Notes: generated from the letters alone by a model not told the origin. Counted from the first letter of the stretch, positions 20,392 to 33,099 are shown. The stretch: DNA of 64,000 nt from Eustoma russellianum (GCA_036186865.1 AP025067.1:20702648-20766647), one strand, 5' to 3'. A program made the numbers and translations.

Positions 20392-21718
20392 TGATGAGCT
20401 ACAGCCTAACCTTGTGGATACAAACACTGACGATGACACCTCATTGCCCCACAATGGTCCTATAACAAGGAGTATGGCTAAGAAATTGTTACAATGTGTT
20501 GAATCATTTCTTTATAGGCATGAAGAGGATGAGCCAAGCAAAGATGATGTCCATTGGGTTTATATGATACAAGCTATGATCTAGTTGTATCAAATGCATG
20601 TTGTACATATCTTTAGATGTTCTTTTAATATTGTTAGTTTGTTAACTTTGTTTTAGGATAGTTTGTGTTGTATTCTTGCCTTATCTTTCAGGTACACGTT
20701 TTTAGCTTGAAGATGCAAATCAAACCTGAATTTTTGTCCAAACAAAGAGGTGAAATGCAAGTAGCTTACAAGCAAGGTGGTGACAAGCACCCATGTCAAA
20801 AAATCCGATTTCTTCTCACGTGAATAAGGAAGAAACAAGCAGCTCAAAGCTATAACCAATAGGAAGGAGTCTTGCAAAAGCTTAAACCAATCACAATCAA
20901 GTTAGAAGAAGAATGCAAGCTGCTCAACATTTGATCCAATCAAATTCTTGAAGAAAAACGTTGGTTTAAGGCCTAGATACTTTGAAAATTCAAAGACCAA
21001 CTTGCAACCAATCAAAAGGGAGTTCAACCAAGCTGCTCACTACAACATCCAATCAGAATTTTTGGCTGAATTCAAGCAAGGAAAGAAACGTTGTCTAAGC
21101 AAAGTTTGTTTGAAAATTCAACACCAAGTTGCAACCAATCAAAGGCCTTTCTCAAAGCAAGCTGCTCTATGTGTTATCCAATCAATTTGATCAAAGAAAG
21201 AAGGCTGAATCTAGCAAAGAATACACGGCAAGCAACCAGAACTTTTGGAACCAAAAGATGCTCAAACAATTTCCAAGCAAAGCATGTCATTTTAGACTAG
21301 TACCTTGTACATTAAAGCTTGTACTTCCTAGCATTTTCGTTTGTATAAGTAAGGGTAGGAACCAGATTGTAAAAACAACCATTATCAATACACATTACAA
21401 CCAGAATTTCCCTTGAGGAGTTATCAACATTTCAAGTTGAAGTTTAAGACTACTTACGGTTTTCTTTCAAGTTCCTAGCCTAGAACTTGTTAGTATTTGC
21501 TCCATCATTTGGTTTACAGCATCTTAGGGTCTCATTGAGGTTTTAGATGTGTTGGAGTGCCAAAGAGGGAGAGGTGTTGGCATAAATTGAGCCAAGAACA
21601 ATGGTTAAAGTTCAAGGGGTATCTTGGAGATGTTCTTTGACATAGCTTGTGTTCAAATCAGTTTGGAATAGGAGACAAAGTCCTTGGCAACTTTTTCTAG
21701 CCTTCGTTTGGCTCATCA
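20392..21718 (+). repeat. 5' LTR of CRM
   Basis: TGATGAGCTAC...TTTGGCTCATCA, 1327 bp. It carries the copy of the Pol tail coding (stop at 20582-20584), seven CCAAT boxes in the same orientation (20856-21182) and a TATA-like tataagta near 21344. Confidence 0.93.
20856..21182 (+). promoter_or_regulatory. CCAAT-box array in the CRM LTR
   Basis: CCAAT occurs at 20856, 20887, 20936, 21008, 21049, 21135 and 21178, mostly as aaCCAATCA, all on the plus strand. The array lies 160-490 bp upstream of the TATA-like tataagta. The spacing (31, 49, 72, 41, 86, 43) matches the array in the non-autonomous relative. Confidence 0.6.
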
Positions 21719-21720
21719 AT

Positions 21721-21732
21721 TGGTATCAGAGC
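21721..21732 (+). other. primer-binding site of CRM
   Basis: TGGTATCAGAGC two bases after the LTR end; initiator-Met tRNA type. Confidence 0.92.
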
Positions 21733-23507
21733 TTTGGTTAGTCTTCTATTCATGTTTACATTGTTTAAACTTGCATATGAATGTTGCTGCCCAAACCGTA
21801 TGTTGAACTGATTTGCGTTTAGTTGCTGATTGTTTAGATAGTTAGTTTATGTTTTAAAGTGCTTGTTAGATAGTATACTATAGTTTGGTAATTTAGTTTA
21901 GTGGCAAAACTGAAAACACCCCACAAAAAGAACTTAGACTAGTTGATAGTTTAATTTTTCATCAAGTTGTAGTACTTAAAATTCTGTTTTAGTACTTTTG
22001 TGCAAACTGTTTAGACGTTTTATATGCTGCCTTATTTAGCTTAGTTGATCTTCATTATACCTTAATCTAGTAGTTTAAGTGTTAGTTTAGTTGTGTCCTT
22101 AAAAGAGAAAACTTGAACACAAAATAGATTAGTTAATACTTTAGCTTGTAATCAAGTAGTTAAAGTTCTGTTTTTAGTACTTATGAGCAATCTGTTTAAA
22201 ACGTTTTTAGTGCTGCCTTGTTTAGCTTAGTTAGACTAGATTACAACATAGTTTAAGTGTTTGGATGTTTGTTTAGTTTAGCACAAGAAAACCGAAAACC
22301 AAAGAACAAAACAAAGTAGTTTTAGCTAACTAAGTGTGCTGCCTAGTTCATGTTCATACACGTTTCTTAGGAGCTGCATCTAGTGTCATTTAGTTTAGAA
22401 TCTGATTGCATCATACAAACAAAAAAAACCAAACAAAAACAAGGTAGGATAGATCACTTAAAAAAAACGAACAAAACAAGATAGCTTAGTTGCATCAAAA
22501 CTGATTTTTCCATTAGTGTTAGTAAACAGCCTTTATAGATTGCATTTAGAAACAAATAAGTTGCATTTAGCCATCTTGAGATTACTTAGATCATTTGCAT
22601 CAAAAACAGAAAAAGGAAAAAGAACAAACTGCCCAAAACCGTGTGGATTAAAACAACTTTTAAAGCTCATTTGAAATCTTGGTGTATGCTAATAGCTTTA
22701 TCTTTTTGTTGATTTCAATTGTTTCAAACAACTTGTTGGACTTAGATATATTCTGAAAGTTAGGAATTGTTTAAGCCCCACATTGTTAAAGAGCTATCCC
22801 ATTGTTGTTTTAGATCAATTTCTGAACTTACATTGCACTATATACAATTTGATCTTGTTGTAATTGTGAATTGAATTCCCACTACACAGTGTTTAGCCGT
22901 GTTGTGTACGAGGAACTTTCAAATTCCAAATACAACAAACCTTGTGCAATTAAGGGCCGTGGGCAATGTCTCATGTAGGCCGTGAGGAGTAGACTCACAA
23001 CAATCAAGCAAACCATCCAAAGAAAGAAAATTAAGCTTGATTGAGAAATACGCGAGAGAAAAGCCAATATTTGTCAACAAGTAAGAGGCAAGACAAGAGA
23101 GAATTGCACAAGAAAGCCAAGTGAGGAAAAGGCCAAAATTAAACGTTGCATAAAGGGAAAATCCCGTGCAAAGCTCAAAAGAAAGAAAGTGCCCAAACCA
23201 AACCCCAAAGTGTTGTAGTTTTGAGATATTGAAATTTCTAAAGCAAACCCTTGCTAGCACTTTGTTTGTGTGTCTTTACTTTCACTTTACTACAATTCAT
23301 AATTGCATATGCTGTAAAGTAATTGAGGGATTGTCTTAAACAACCCCGTAGATTTCATTCAGCCCAAACAACAATTTGACTTCTGTGATTTACTTGAATC
23401 TTTAGGAGAAATAGTCCAAATTGTTGTTTTGAACAATTGTCAACATAAAGTAGAGTATTTGCATCTTGTCAATATTTTATTTGGCTTTTGAGATTTTTTT
23501 CTGAATC
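21733..23507 (+). other. CRM untranslated leader
   Basis: About 1.8 kb between PBS and gag with no long frame, containing repeated words (tagtttagtt, gcttagttga, aaaacaaaaa). Its homologue in the non-autonomous element (51416-53385) is closely similar, so the leader is conserved across the family and may hold packaging signals. Confidence 0.65.
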
Positions 23508-25204
23508 ATGGGTCCCCAACAGAAAGATAATGCATCATCCCCGTCCCCATCTACTCCTGTCCCATCCCCAGTCCCTGTTACCCTAGAGAATATACAACAA
23601 ACACTCACTTTCCTTGTTAATCAATTTGGTTTAATGAGAAGTGACATAGAGGATAACAAACAGAGGATAAGCAAAGTAGAAAAGCCAACCTCAGATCACA
23701 AGGAACCTAGTATACCTTTTCAAGAAGGCACCTCTTATGATAATGAGTCTCATGTTGAACGTAGAAAAGTCACATCACTTAGAGGTAGAGGTAGAGGTCG
23801 AGGTAGTAATGGTGGTCGTAGGAACATTTCTTTTGAGGAAAGATTGATAGTCTCCCTGAGTACAATGAAGAACACTATCTAGAGGAAAGATATGATGAAC
23901 GTCAACCTAATAGGGATGAACATCTTGAAGAAGAATACATTACTACAAAACTGACAATTCCCCCCTTCCATGGAAAGAGTGATCCTGAAACATATTTGCA
24001 ATGGGAAACAAAGGTAGATCATATGTATTCTTGCACTAACTATTCTGAATTGGCCAAAGTGCGGTATGCAACTTTTGAATTTGTAGATTATGCTTTACTT
24101 TGGTGGGAACAACTGAAAAACACCAGGAGAAGAACAAGACAACCCCCTGTTGTTACTTGGTCCGAGCTGAAACAAGAGATGAGGAAGAGATTCATATCTC
24201 CTTCCTATGAAAGAAGCGTTTTCCAGAAATTGCAACAACTTTCTCAAGGTAATAGATCTGTTGACGAATTTTATAAAGAATTAGAACATTTGCTTACCAG
24301 GGCTAACATAGAAGAAGCGGAGGAAGCCACAATGGCTAGATTTCTAGCTGGCTTGAACAAAGAGATTGCATTTAAGGTGGAACTTACACCTTACTCAGAT
24401 CTGGCTTCTATGGTTCACATTGCTGAGAAAGTGGAAAGACAACTGAAGGTAAAAACTTCTAACCCTTCTTTTCGGACTAATCCTTTGAGTTTTCCTAGAA
24501 CACAGCCCAGGACGCCATTCCGTCCACAACAAGGTCAAGGCCGTGGATCCCAAGGAAGATCAACCCAGAACATCCAAAATCGTCCAAAGCTTCCAATCAC
24601 TGATAAAGGCAAAGCCAAGGTGGAAGGTACGTCTAATTTTAAGACTCGTGATATTCAATGTTTTAAATGCTTAGGAAAAGGTCATTTTGCTAATCAATGT
24701 CCCAACCCTAAACGCATCTTGTTTATTGAAGAGTCTAATGAGTATTATTCTGAGGAAGAATTGGAAGAGAGTGAAGAAAACAAAGAAATTGAGCAAACGT
24801 GTGAGGAAGAAGAAGAGATTATTGAAGAGATTAATGAATGTGAAACAAAAAAGTTCTTAGTTGTCCGTCGAGCTCTAAGTGCCCAAATTAAGACTGAAGA
24901 ACCTGAAATACAACGAGAGAACATATTCCACATTCACTGTATGGTTAAAAAGAAAGTCTGCACTTTAATCATTGACTCCGGTTCATGTACCAATGTTGCA
25001 AGTTTTGAACTTGTTAGGAAACTTGAGTTACCTTTAATTAATCACCCCCGTCCTTATAGACTTACGTGGCTTAATGAGTGTGGTGAAGTTAAAGTAACAA
25101 AGCAAGTCCTAGTTCTTTTGTCAATTGGTGGGTATTCTGCTGAGGTGTTATGTGACGTAGCCCCTATGCAATCAAGTCATATCTTATTAGGTAGACCGTG
25201 GTAA
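23508..25204 (+). pseudogene. gag: CRM Gag and protease region, one frameshift and a nonsense stop
   Basis: ATG at 23508 opens a Pro/Ser-rich N-terminus and an Arg-Gly stretch (RGRGRGRGSNGG). A one-base shift near 23845 moves the frame; a later frame continues from before 23996 to 25204. In the second part (numbered from Met 23996): Gag capsid domain with WWEQLKN and FQKLQQLSQGNRSVDEFYKE (about 76-95), FLAGLNKEI, zinc knuckle CFKCLGKGHFANQC (222-235), an acidic stretch, and the protease motif LIIDSGSCTN (about 324-333). It ends ILLGRPW then TAA, where relatives continue with a sense codon, so the pol reading is cut by one substitution. No active polyprotein is expected from this copy. Confidence 0.85.
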
Positions 25205-27405
25205 TTTGACAACAAAGTTACATATGATGGTTACCTGAATAGATATTCCTTTAGGCATAACAACAAACTGTTCAAATTAAACGCCTTGCCCCCGCACAAA
25301 GTCTTTGAGGATCAACAACGAATGTTAAAAAGCTATAATGATCCAAAAGAAAAGGAATTGGAAAGGATCTTTATCAAAGAACACCAACTGAGAAGTTCTC
25401 ATCTTAAAGTTGAACCGAAAGAAAACAAAGTTTCTACCGAACCATCTCTAAAGAAAAGCGCATTCTTTGCATCTCAAAGTGAGGTATTCCATGCTATCAA
25501 TTCAAACAAAAATGTTTATATCTTACTTTACAAAGAAGCACTGTTCTCTTCAACTGAAATACCATCTACTTTACCAAGTGAAGTTGCATCTTTACTTCAA
25601 GAATTTTCTAGCTTGTTTCCTGAAGGAGATCCCCCAGGTTTACCACCTCTGAGAGGCATTGAGCATCAAATAGATTTCATTCCAGGAGCTGTTCTGCCAA
25701 ACAGACCTGCCTATAGAACCAATCCGGAGGAAACTAAGGAAATCCAAAAGCAAGTTGAGGAATTATTGACTCAAGGTAAAGTAAGAGAGAGTATGAGTCC
25801 TTGTGCTGTTCCTGTTATCATTGTCCCTAAGAAAGATGGAACTTGGAGAATGTGTACTGACTGTAGAGCCATCAATAAGATCACTGTGAAGTATAGATAC
25901 CCTATTCCTAGGTTGGATGACATGTTGGATATGTTACATGGGTCTAGGTGCTTTAGCAAAGTAGATCTTAAGCAAGGATATTTCCAAGTGAGAATTAGGG
26001 AAGGTGATGAATGGAAAACTGCCTTTAAGACTAAGTTTGGATTGTACGAGTGGTTAGTTATGCCCTTTGGTTTAACCAATGCCCCTAGTACTTTCATGAG
26101 GTTAATGAATGAGGTCTTAAGGAAATTCATAGGGAAATTTGTAGTAGTTTACTTTGATGACATTCTTATCTACTCCAAAACCCTAAGTGAACACCTGAAC
26201 CATCTAAGAGCCGTTTTTGTCACCCTACAGAAAGAAAAGTTGTATGCTAATTTCAAGAAGTGTTCTTTCTGTCTGGAGAAGGTTACATTCTTAGGATTTA
26301 TGATTAGTGCTGAAGGAATTGAAGTAGATCAAGAGAAAGTTAAATCCATAACTGAGTGGCCAACCCCTAAGTCTGCTGGAGATGTTAGGAGTTTTCATGG
26401 ATTAGCTAGTTTCTATAGACGTTTTGTGAAGGATTTCTCTACCATAGCTGCACCCTTGAATGAATTAGTCAAGAAAGATGTAAGATTTGAATGGGGAGAA
26501 ACACAACAACAAGCCTTTGAGGAACTTAAGAAACATCTAACTTCTGCACCTATCCTGAGATTGCCCAACTTTGATGAAACGTTTGAAGTTGAATGTGATG
26601 CCAGTGGAGTTGGCATTGGAGCTGTATTGCATCAAGGTAACAAACATGTTGCCTACTTTAGTGAGAAATTGAAAGGAGCTTCCATAAATTATTCAACCTA
26701 TGATAAAGAATTGTATGCCCTTGTCCGTTCTTTACAAACTTGGCAACATTATCTGCAACCTAAGGAATTTGTGATTCATACTGATCATGAAAGCCTTAAG
26801 TATCTAAAAGGTCAAGGAAAACTGAACAAAAGACATGCCAAATGGGTTGAATTCATTGAACAATTCCCTTATGTGATCAAGTATAAGCAAGGAAAAGAAA
26901 ATGTAGTAGCTGATGCCTTATCTCGTCGCTATACTTTGATTACTACTCTTTCATGTAACATGTTTGGTTTTGAGTCTATCAAAGAGATGTATCATTCTGA
27001 TCATGACTTTAGTTCTATATATCAAGCATGCATTGATTCACCTTTTGCTAAATATTACTTGCATGATGGTTACTTGTTTAAAGAACATAAGTTATGTGTA
27101 CCAATGTGTTCATTAAGAGAGTTATTGATTAAAGAGGCTCATGGAGGAGGTTTAATGGGTCATTTTGGCTCGTTAAAAACTTTGGAAACACTTAAGGAAC
27201 ATTTCTTCTGGCCGCATATGAGAGCACATGTTGATAAGGTATGTGACCAATGTATTACTTGCAAGCAAGCAAAGTCTAGAACACAACCACATGGATTATA
27301 CACTCCTTTATCTGTTCCAAGCTCACCTTGGACTGATATTTCTATGGACTTTGTATTGGGATTGCCTCGTTCCAAAACTGGTAAAGATAGCATCTTTGTT
27401 GTTGT
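25205..27405 (+). pseudogene. pol: CRM Pol: RT, RNase H and integrase N-terminus, cut by SIRE-2
   Basis: The frame stays open after the TAA at 25202; the first Met is 25286. RT motifs are VPKKDGTWRMC...DYRA-like DCRAINKIT, MPFGLTNAPSTFM and the active site YFDDILIYS (289-297 from Met 25286). RNase H shows VECDASGVGIGAVL and HTDHESLKYL. The integrase H2C2 finger (GHFGS...CDQCITCKQAKS) lies at about 630-665, and the first catalytic Asp is in DISMDFVLGLP. The frame breaks at FVVVV where SIRE-2 begins (27406); only a few foreign codons follow. It resumes at 37752. RT and RNase H look intact. Confidence 0.9.
27401..27405. other. target-site duplication of SIRE-2, left (GTTGT)
   Basis: GTTGT before TGTTGGACC; repeated at 37752-37756 where the CRM integrase resumes. 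The site lies in a run of GTT, but the CRM frame confirms the boundary. Confidence 0.9.
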
Positions 27406-29660
27406 TGTTGGACCTGTATAGCACCACTAGAGGGGGGGGGGGTGAATAGTGGATTAGCGGAAATTGCACTATGATTACCTTCAAAAACTTGTTTGAAGAC
27501 CCCTTTGCCTCTTTAATCTCAGATTCTGAAAATTCCAGAAACAGTTCACTGTTTTGCACGTTTTGGTTGAACCACTTATACACCTGTGAATGCTCTCAAA
27601 CTTTTCACCTTTTGATCACCTCTAAGGAGTAAGCTTTATACACCAGCTTCTCCTTCACAAATATGTCGTATAAAGGTGTTGAAAATGACAAGAATTGAAG
27701 AACTATACAATCATAAAGCTTGCTACAAATGTGTTCTTCAATATAGAAGAGAAGAAGAGAAGAATGGAGACAAAGAGCTAATGTCTTGCTTTGCTTTCTT
27801 TGCTTTCGTTTGGATGCTCTTTCTCTTCACCCTTTGGAGCTATTTATAGCCAAGAGATCAGCCTAGTAGCTCCTCAACATAGCCGTTTGGATGGATGAGA
27901 ATGGATAAGAAATCAGCACTTTTCTAGCCACCAAAATCCAGCCTTTGAAATTCAAACTAAACCTGACCGTTTGTTGCTTTGACATGGTCTTCAAATCTGA
28001 ATTTTTATCCTCTTATGAACGTTGGAGATGAGGTGGAAATAGGCTTCATTTAAATGTTTAAAAAACAGCTCCAATCAGCAATGTACATGTGTAAATATCT
28101 TGCCATGTATGCGTGTGTTTTTGAACAGATTTTTGCCCTTCTTTTTGAATGCCAAAATGACGTTGAAAGAGGTTGAAAAAGGCTCCACATGAACGTTTGG
28201 ATGAACGTTAGTATGACCTAAAAAATAGGCATTGGATAATAACTAGAAATCAGCCACATCTTTTAATTTGAATAAGTCTTCAATTCTTTATCATATATGG
28301 CCGTTGGTATGTGCTAATAGAGATCAGCCAAGTCTTTTTTGAATAAGTCTTCAACATTTTGAACCACATAGCCGTTGCATATTTGCTAAAATATAGAGAG
28401 AATTCAGCTAGCCTTTGAACTTGACTTGGTCTTCAACTTTTGAATATATGTAGCCGTTTGAATATAAGAGATTTTTGCTCCAATCTTTGAACAAAATATA
28501 GCCGTTTGCTTTGAGAGAATTTTGCTCCATATTTCAACTAAGATAGCCGTTTGTAACATGATAAGAATAGCCAAGAATAATCACTTAAAATCAGCACCAA
28601 AATAGTAGCTTAATCCACCTTGCCTTGACTTGTTCAAAATCTGAATTTTGAACATAATTTGCGTGCCATCATCCAATAACCGTGTGCACAATATAATATA
28701 TAGTCTTCAACATGTAGCATAGAAAACCATATAAAGAATACCAAGAATTCCAAGAAAACCATAGATGTGATCACCATAATATAAGAATTCCTCTTGAGAT
28801 ACCATGCTGCCCGTTTCCATAAAAATAGGGCACGTACCATATGTGACATAAACACATATAAATATCATATGAACAATATATAACATGTTGGAAGATCAAT
28901 TGGCAAGTGAAATGACCAGAATACCCTTCAGCACAAAAATAGGAACTTTGTCCTAGGATGAACCTAGACATGGTGCTGCTCCAGATTCATTTTTTGCCAT
29001 GATGTGACATGACTTATAAATGTGTCATATGATCATATAAGTCCGTTGGAAGAAGACCAAATAAGAATGAGAAGTCCAAATGATGAAATTACCAAAATAG
29101 CCCTTATATAGGTCAATAAGCTTCCCACCGGGTCAACTCAGTTTTAACCCGTGCCAAGCATGCTCTTCCTCAGCCAATTAGATTCTAAATTGAATAAGGA
29201 TCAAGTGGGCTTTTGAATGACTCAATTTGGAGTTCATTTGCTCAAGATATGAACCAAAACCTGCAATAGGATACTAAACCGAACAATTTGCCTTATATTG
29301 TAAGTCATGTGACTTCAAGGCTTGGTTAGTTCATATAATAAACATGTATTGACATATATATCATCCAAGATCAGTTTGAACATGTCTTGATTAAGATATG
29401 TGATTGAATTGGCCAAGTTCAATCTCATGATCTTAATCAAACTTGTTCAATCTTGATTCAATCAATCAATTTCACATTTAGCTCATAAGTTCATGTCTTG
29501 CACAATCAATTTCATATGTAAACGTTACACACATATATATCACATATGCATTTTCTAATCACAACAATTACACATATGCACACATATACATTTTGCACAA
29601 CAATTACACATATGCTCACATATACATTTTGCAATCACTCAAACATACTATATCTCAACA
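27406..29660 (-). repeat. 3' LTR of SIRE-2 (left copy)
   Basis: The plus strand starts TGTTGGACC and ends TATCTCAACA. TATA complement TATTTATA at 27841-27848. Between 27892 and 28550, seven ccgtt words (AACGG on the element strand) lie upstream of the TATA box. Confidence 0.94.
27891..28552 (-). promoter_or_regulatory. repeated AACGGCTA-like motifs upstream of the SIRE-2 TATA box
   Basis: On the element strand, CAAACGGCTA / CCAACGGCCA / CAACGGCTA-like words occur at about 28545, 28501, 28452, 28371, 28300, 27966 and 27892. AACGG is the core of plant Myb-type (MSA/MBS) sites. The last five sit in degenerate units of about 45-80 bp that also share gaataagtcttcaa. A regulatory role is inference. 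Confidence 0.45.
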
Positions 29661-29673
29661 ATCTCCCCCTTTT
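29661..29673 (-). other. polypurine tract of SIRE-2
   Basis: Complement of AAAAGGGGGAGAT next to the 3' LTR. Further ctccccctta copies lie at about 29793, 29811 and 29850, as in SIRE-1. Confidence 0.88.
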
Positions 29674-29886
29674 GATGATTTGCAAAATTACCCCACATAT
29701 GTGTATATTAAGCATTTAAATCAAGTGTGCAATCTAAATCAAGTGTTGTAATCTGTGTAATCAAGTAAGCATCTAAATCAAGTGTAAGCTGCTCCCCCTT
29801 AATGTGTTATCTCCCCCTTAACATGATATATATATACACATTTATTTCTCCCCCTTAATTTTGTAAATTATGCAAAAGACTGTTAT

Positions 29887-32800
29887 TCAGGTGTAAGCAA
29901 TTAATCCAAGTCTTGCACGTAAAGTCTCAAAGATAGCTTGATTAAGGGGTTTAGTGAATATATCAGCTACTTGTTGATCAGTTCTAACATGTTCAATGTG
30001 TATATGTCCAAGATTAACATGATCACGGAGAAAATGATAACGTACTTCTATATGCTTTGCCTTAGAGTGTAGTACAGGGTTTTTAGACAAATTTATAGCA
30101 CTTGTACTATCACAATAGATGGGGATATTATTTACTTGTATTTCAAAGTCTGAAAGTTGTTGTTTAATCCATAATAGTTGAGTACAACATAGACTTAAAG
30201 CCATATATTCTGCTTCAGTAGTAGAAAGTGCAACACTAGATTGTTTCTTTGAAAACCAAGATATTAGTGAGTTTCCTAGGAATTGACATGTTCCAGTAGT
30301 GCTCTTTCTATCTACTCTACATCCACCATAATCTGCATCTGAATATGCATGTAGACTTAGACTAGATTGTCTATCATACCATAAGCCTAATGTTGGTGTA
30401 TGTTGAAGATATCTAAATATTCTCTTTACAGCTTTAAAGTGTGACAACTTAGGCATACTTTGAAATCTTGCACACATACATACTGCAAACATAATATCAG
30501 GTCTACTAGCAGTTAGATATAGCAATGAACCAATCATAGACCTATATAGTTTTTCATCAAATGCAACACCATTTTCATCTTTGTCTAATTTTGTTGAAGT
30601 ACACATTGGTGTTGGAGATGGTTTCAAGTTTTCAAAGTTGAATTTCTTTATCATATCTCTTATGTATTTGGCTTGATTGATATGTATACCATTTGATGTT
30701 TGTTTTATTTGCAAGCCTAAGAAGTAATTTAATTCACCAACCATGGACATTTCAAACTCAGACTTCATACAATCTTCAAAGTCTTTTACTAAGTTAGGAT
30801 TAGTTGAACCAAAGATTATGTCATCTACATATATTTGTATTACAAGCAAATCTTTGTCTTTCTTTTTCAAGAATAAGGTACTATCTATGGTTCCTCTTTG
30901 AAAGTTGTTACTTAGTAAAAAGTTGGCAAATCTTTCATACCATGCACGGGGGGCTTGTTTCAAACCATATAAGGCTTTCTTAAGTTTATATACATGATTA
31001 GGGTTCTTTGGATCTTCAAAGCCTGGTGGTTGTTTAACAAAAACTTCTTCTTGGATATAGCCATTTAAGAATGCACTCTTAACATCCATTTGGAATAGTT
31101 TGATGTTATTATAACATGCAAAAGCTAATAAGAGGCGTATGGATTCTAATCTTGCTACAGGGGCAAATGTTTCATCGTAATCAATACCCTCTTCTTGATT
31201 ATATCCTTGAGCTACAAGTCTTGCTTTATTTCTTACTACAACCCCTTGCTCATTCATTTTGTTCCTAAACACCCATTTAGTTCCAATGATTGATTTATCC
31301 TCGGGTTTAGGTACCAAATCCCACACATTGTTTCTTTCAAATTGGTTCAACTCTTCATGCATTGCATCTATCCAATATGCATCGTTTAAGGCATCATTCA
31401 CATTCTTAGGTTCAATTTGGGATATAAGTGCATGCCATTGATCATATTCATTAGGATCTATTTGTCTACGTGTTCTAACCCCTTGATTTACATCTCCTAT
31501 GATAAGTTCTTGAGGATGCTTTTGTTTATTTCTTATTTGCCACCAATTACTTGGTTGTGCATCTTCAATAGGTTCATGATGTTCAATAGGTTGGTTAGGC
31601 ACATCTTCTTCATTATGTTCTTGTGTAGGGGGAGTTTGAACTTCATGCATTTCAAGAGTTTGATTTGGTGTTTCAACTTGTTCATTTGTAGGTGGTAGGA
31701 TAAGTTCATCTTCATCATGAAGTATTTGATCATTTGGTACATAGATCTCATGTTGATTACTTGTTTGGAGATATGCATTTTCATTGAACTTCACATGTAT
31801 AGATTCAACTATCTTTCTTGTTTGTGCATTATAACATCTATATGCTTTAGAGTTCATTGAATATCCCACAAATATATGTTCATCAGACTTAGGATCAAAC
31901 TTATCTAAGTTATCTTTTGTGTTCAATACAAAGCATTTACAACCAAAGACTCTTAGATAGTTTACTTTTGGGAGTCGTCCATTTAAGATTTCAAAAGGTG
32001 TTTTGTTCAATTTCTTTCTTATTGATAGTCTGTTGATCATATAACTTGAAGTGTTTACAGCTTCAGCCCATAAGAATTTAGGTACTTTGTTTTCTACCAT
32101 CATTGTTCTTGCTACTTCTTGAATAGTCCTATTCTTTCTTTCAACTACACCATTAAGTTGAGGAGTTCTTGGTGGGGAGAATTCATGTTTTATACCCTTT
32201 TCATTACAGAATTTGATTAATTCACTATTTTTAAACTCACCACCTCTATCACTCCTTATCTTAATAACATGTGATTCATGTTCATTTTCAAGTTGTCTAA
32301 TTAGATTAGCTATAGATGATGCACTTTCATCTTTTGAAGCAAGAAACAATGTCCAAGTATATCTTGAGAAATCATCAACTATTACACATACATAATAACT
32401 TCCACCTAAGCTTCTTGTTCTACATGGACCAAATAAGTCTATATGCAAGAGTTCTAGTATTCTAGATGTTGTGAACTCAGTTTTAGGCTTAAGGGATTCT
32501 CTAACATGTTTGCCTTTGATACAAGATTCACATAGTTGAAAATCATTCAAGTTAAGTTTAGGCAATCCTTTAACAAGACTTTTAGCGTGTAGTTTTTCTA
32601 AGGTTGATATACCTATGTGTCCTAAACGTCTATGCCAAAGATTGGGATCAGATTCATGTGAAACAAGACATTTTGTGTTACTACTTAGCATATCATCCAT
32701 GTTAAGCACATATATGTTTCCTTCACGTTTTCCTTTTAACACAACTTGATTGTTTTTATCCATTATCTTACAAGAGGTGGAGGAAAAGAGAACATTCAAG

Positions 32801-33099
32801 TTGTTGTCACATAGTTGAGAAACACTTAAGAGCTCAAAGGTTAAGTTACTTACAAGTAGAACGTTTTTGATTTCAAACTTGTTTGGATCACCAACCTTGC
32901 CTTTGCCAATTATTTGACCTTGGTTGTTGTCTCCAAAAGTAACTTTGCCACCTTTTGCAACGTTTTTAAGTGTGCTAAACAAATTTTCATTGCCAGTCAT
33001 ATGTCTTGAGCAACCACTATCAACTATCCATTTGGTTTTGTTCTTTTCATCTTCTTTGTTGTTATATCCAGCAACTTGTCTTTCTTTAATGTTATGTAC
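29887..33099 (-). CDS. pol: SIRE-2 Pol: protease, integrase, RT, RNase H
   Basis: The frame opens just after a TAG (33102-33100, minus) and its first Met is 33000, giving 1037 residues. The protease DSGCSRHMTG straddles that Met, again showing that translation must enter from upstream. All catalytic motifs seen in SIRE-1 are present: integrase HIDLFGP, RSDRGGEF and NGVVERKN; RT YVDDIIFG; RNase H SDADYGG. The RNase H motif reads STTGTC here against STSGTC in SIRE-1. No stop or frameshift was found. With its intact LTRs this is one of the two most likely active elements in the window. Confidence 0.95.
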   Translation of the reverse strand, partial: VHNIKERQVAGYNNKEDEKNKTKWIVDSGCSRHMTGNENLFSTLKNVAKGGKVTFGDNNQGQIIGKGKVGDPNKFEIKNVLLVSNLTFELLSVSQLCDNNLNVLFSSTSCKIMDKNNQVVLKGKREGNIYVLNMDDMLSSNTKCLVSHESDPNLWHRRLGHIGISTLEKLHAKSLVKGLPKLNLNDFQLCESCIKGKHVRESLKPKTEFTTSRILELLHIDLFGPCRTRSLGGSYYVCVIVDDFSRYTWTLFLASKDESASSIANLIRQLENEHESHVIKIRSDRGGEFKNSELIKFCNEKGIKHEFSPPRTPQLNGVVERKNRTIQEVARTMMVENKVPKFLWAEAVNTSSYMINRLSIRKKLNKTPFEILNGRLPKVNYLRVFGCKCFVLNTKDNLDKFDPKSDEHIFVGYSMNSKAYRCYNAQTRKIVESIHVKFNENAYLQTSNQHEIYVPNDQILHDEDELILPPTNEQVETPNQTLEMHEVQTPPTQEHNEEDVPNQPIEHHEPIEDAQPSNWWQIRNKQKHPQELIIGDVNQGVRTRRQIDPNEYDQWHALISQIEPKNVNDALNDAYWIDAMHEELNQFERNNVWDLVPKPEDKSIIGTKWVFRNKMNEQGVVVRNKARLVAQGYNQEEGIDYDETFAPVARLESIRLLLAFACYNNIKLFQMDVKSAFLNGYIQEEVFVKQPPGFEDPKNPNHVYKLKKALYGLKQAPRAWYERFANFLLSNNFQRGTIDSTLFLKKKDKDLLVIQIYVDDIIFGSTNPNLVKDFEDCMKSEFEMSMVGELNYFLGLQIKQTSNGIHINQAKYIRDMIKKFNFENLKPSPTPMCTSTKLDKDENGVAFDEKLYRSMIGSLLYLTASRPDIMFAVCMCARFQSMPKLSHFKAVKRIFRYLQHTPTLGLWYDRQSSLSLHAYSDADYGGCRVDRKSTTGTCQFLGNSLISWFSKKQSSVALSTTEAEYMALSLCCTQLLWIKQQLSDFEIQVNNIPIYCDSTSAINLSKNPVLHSKAKHIEVRYHFLRDHVNLGHIHIEHVRTDQQVADIFTKPLNQAIFETLRARLGLIAYT

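Noticed and set aside
20141..20584. Continuous 147-codon frame as a single gene
   Set aside because: It is a chimera: LINE ORF1 up to 20391 and the CRM Pol tail copy in the 5' LTR after it.
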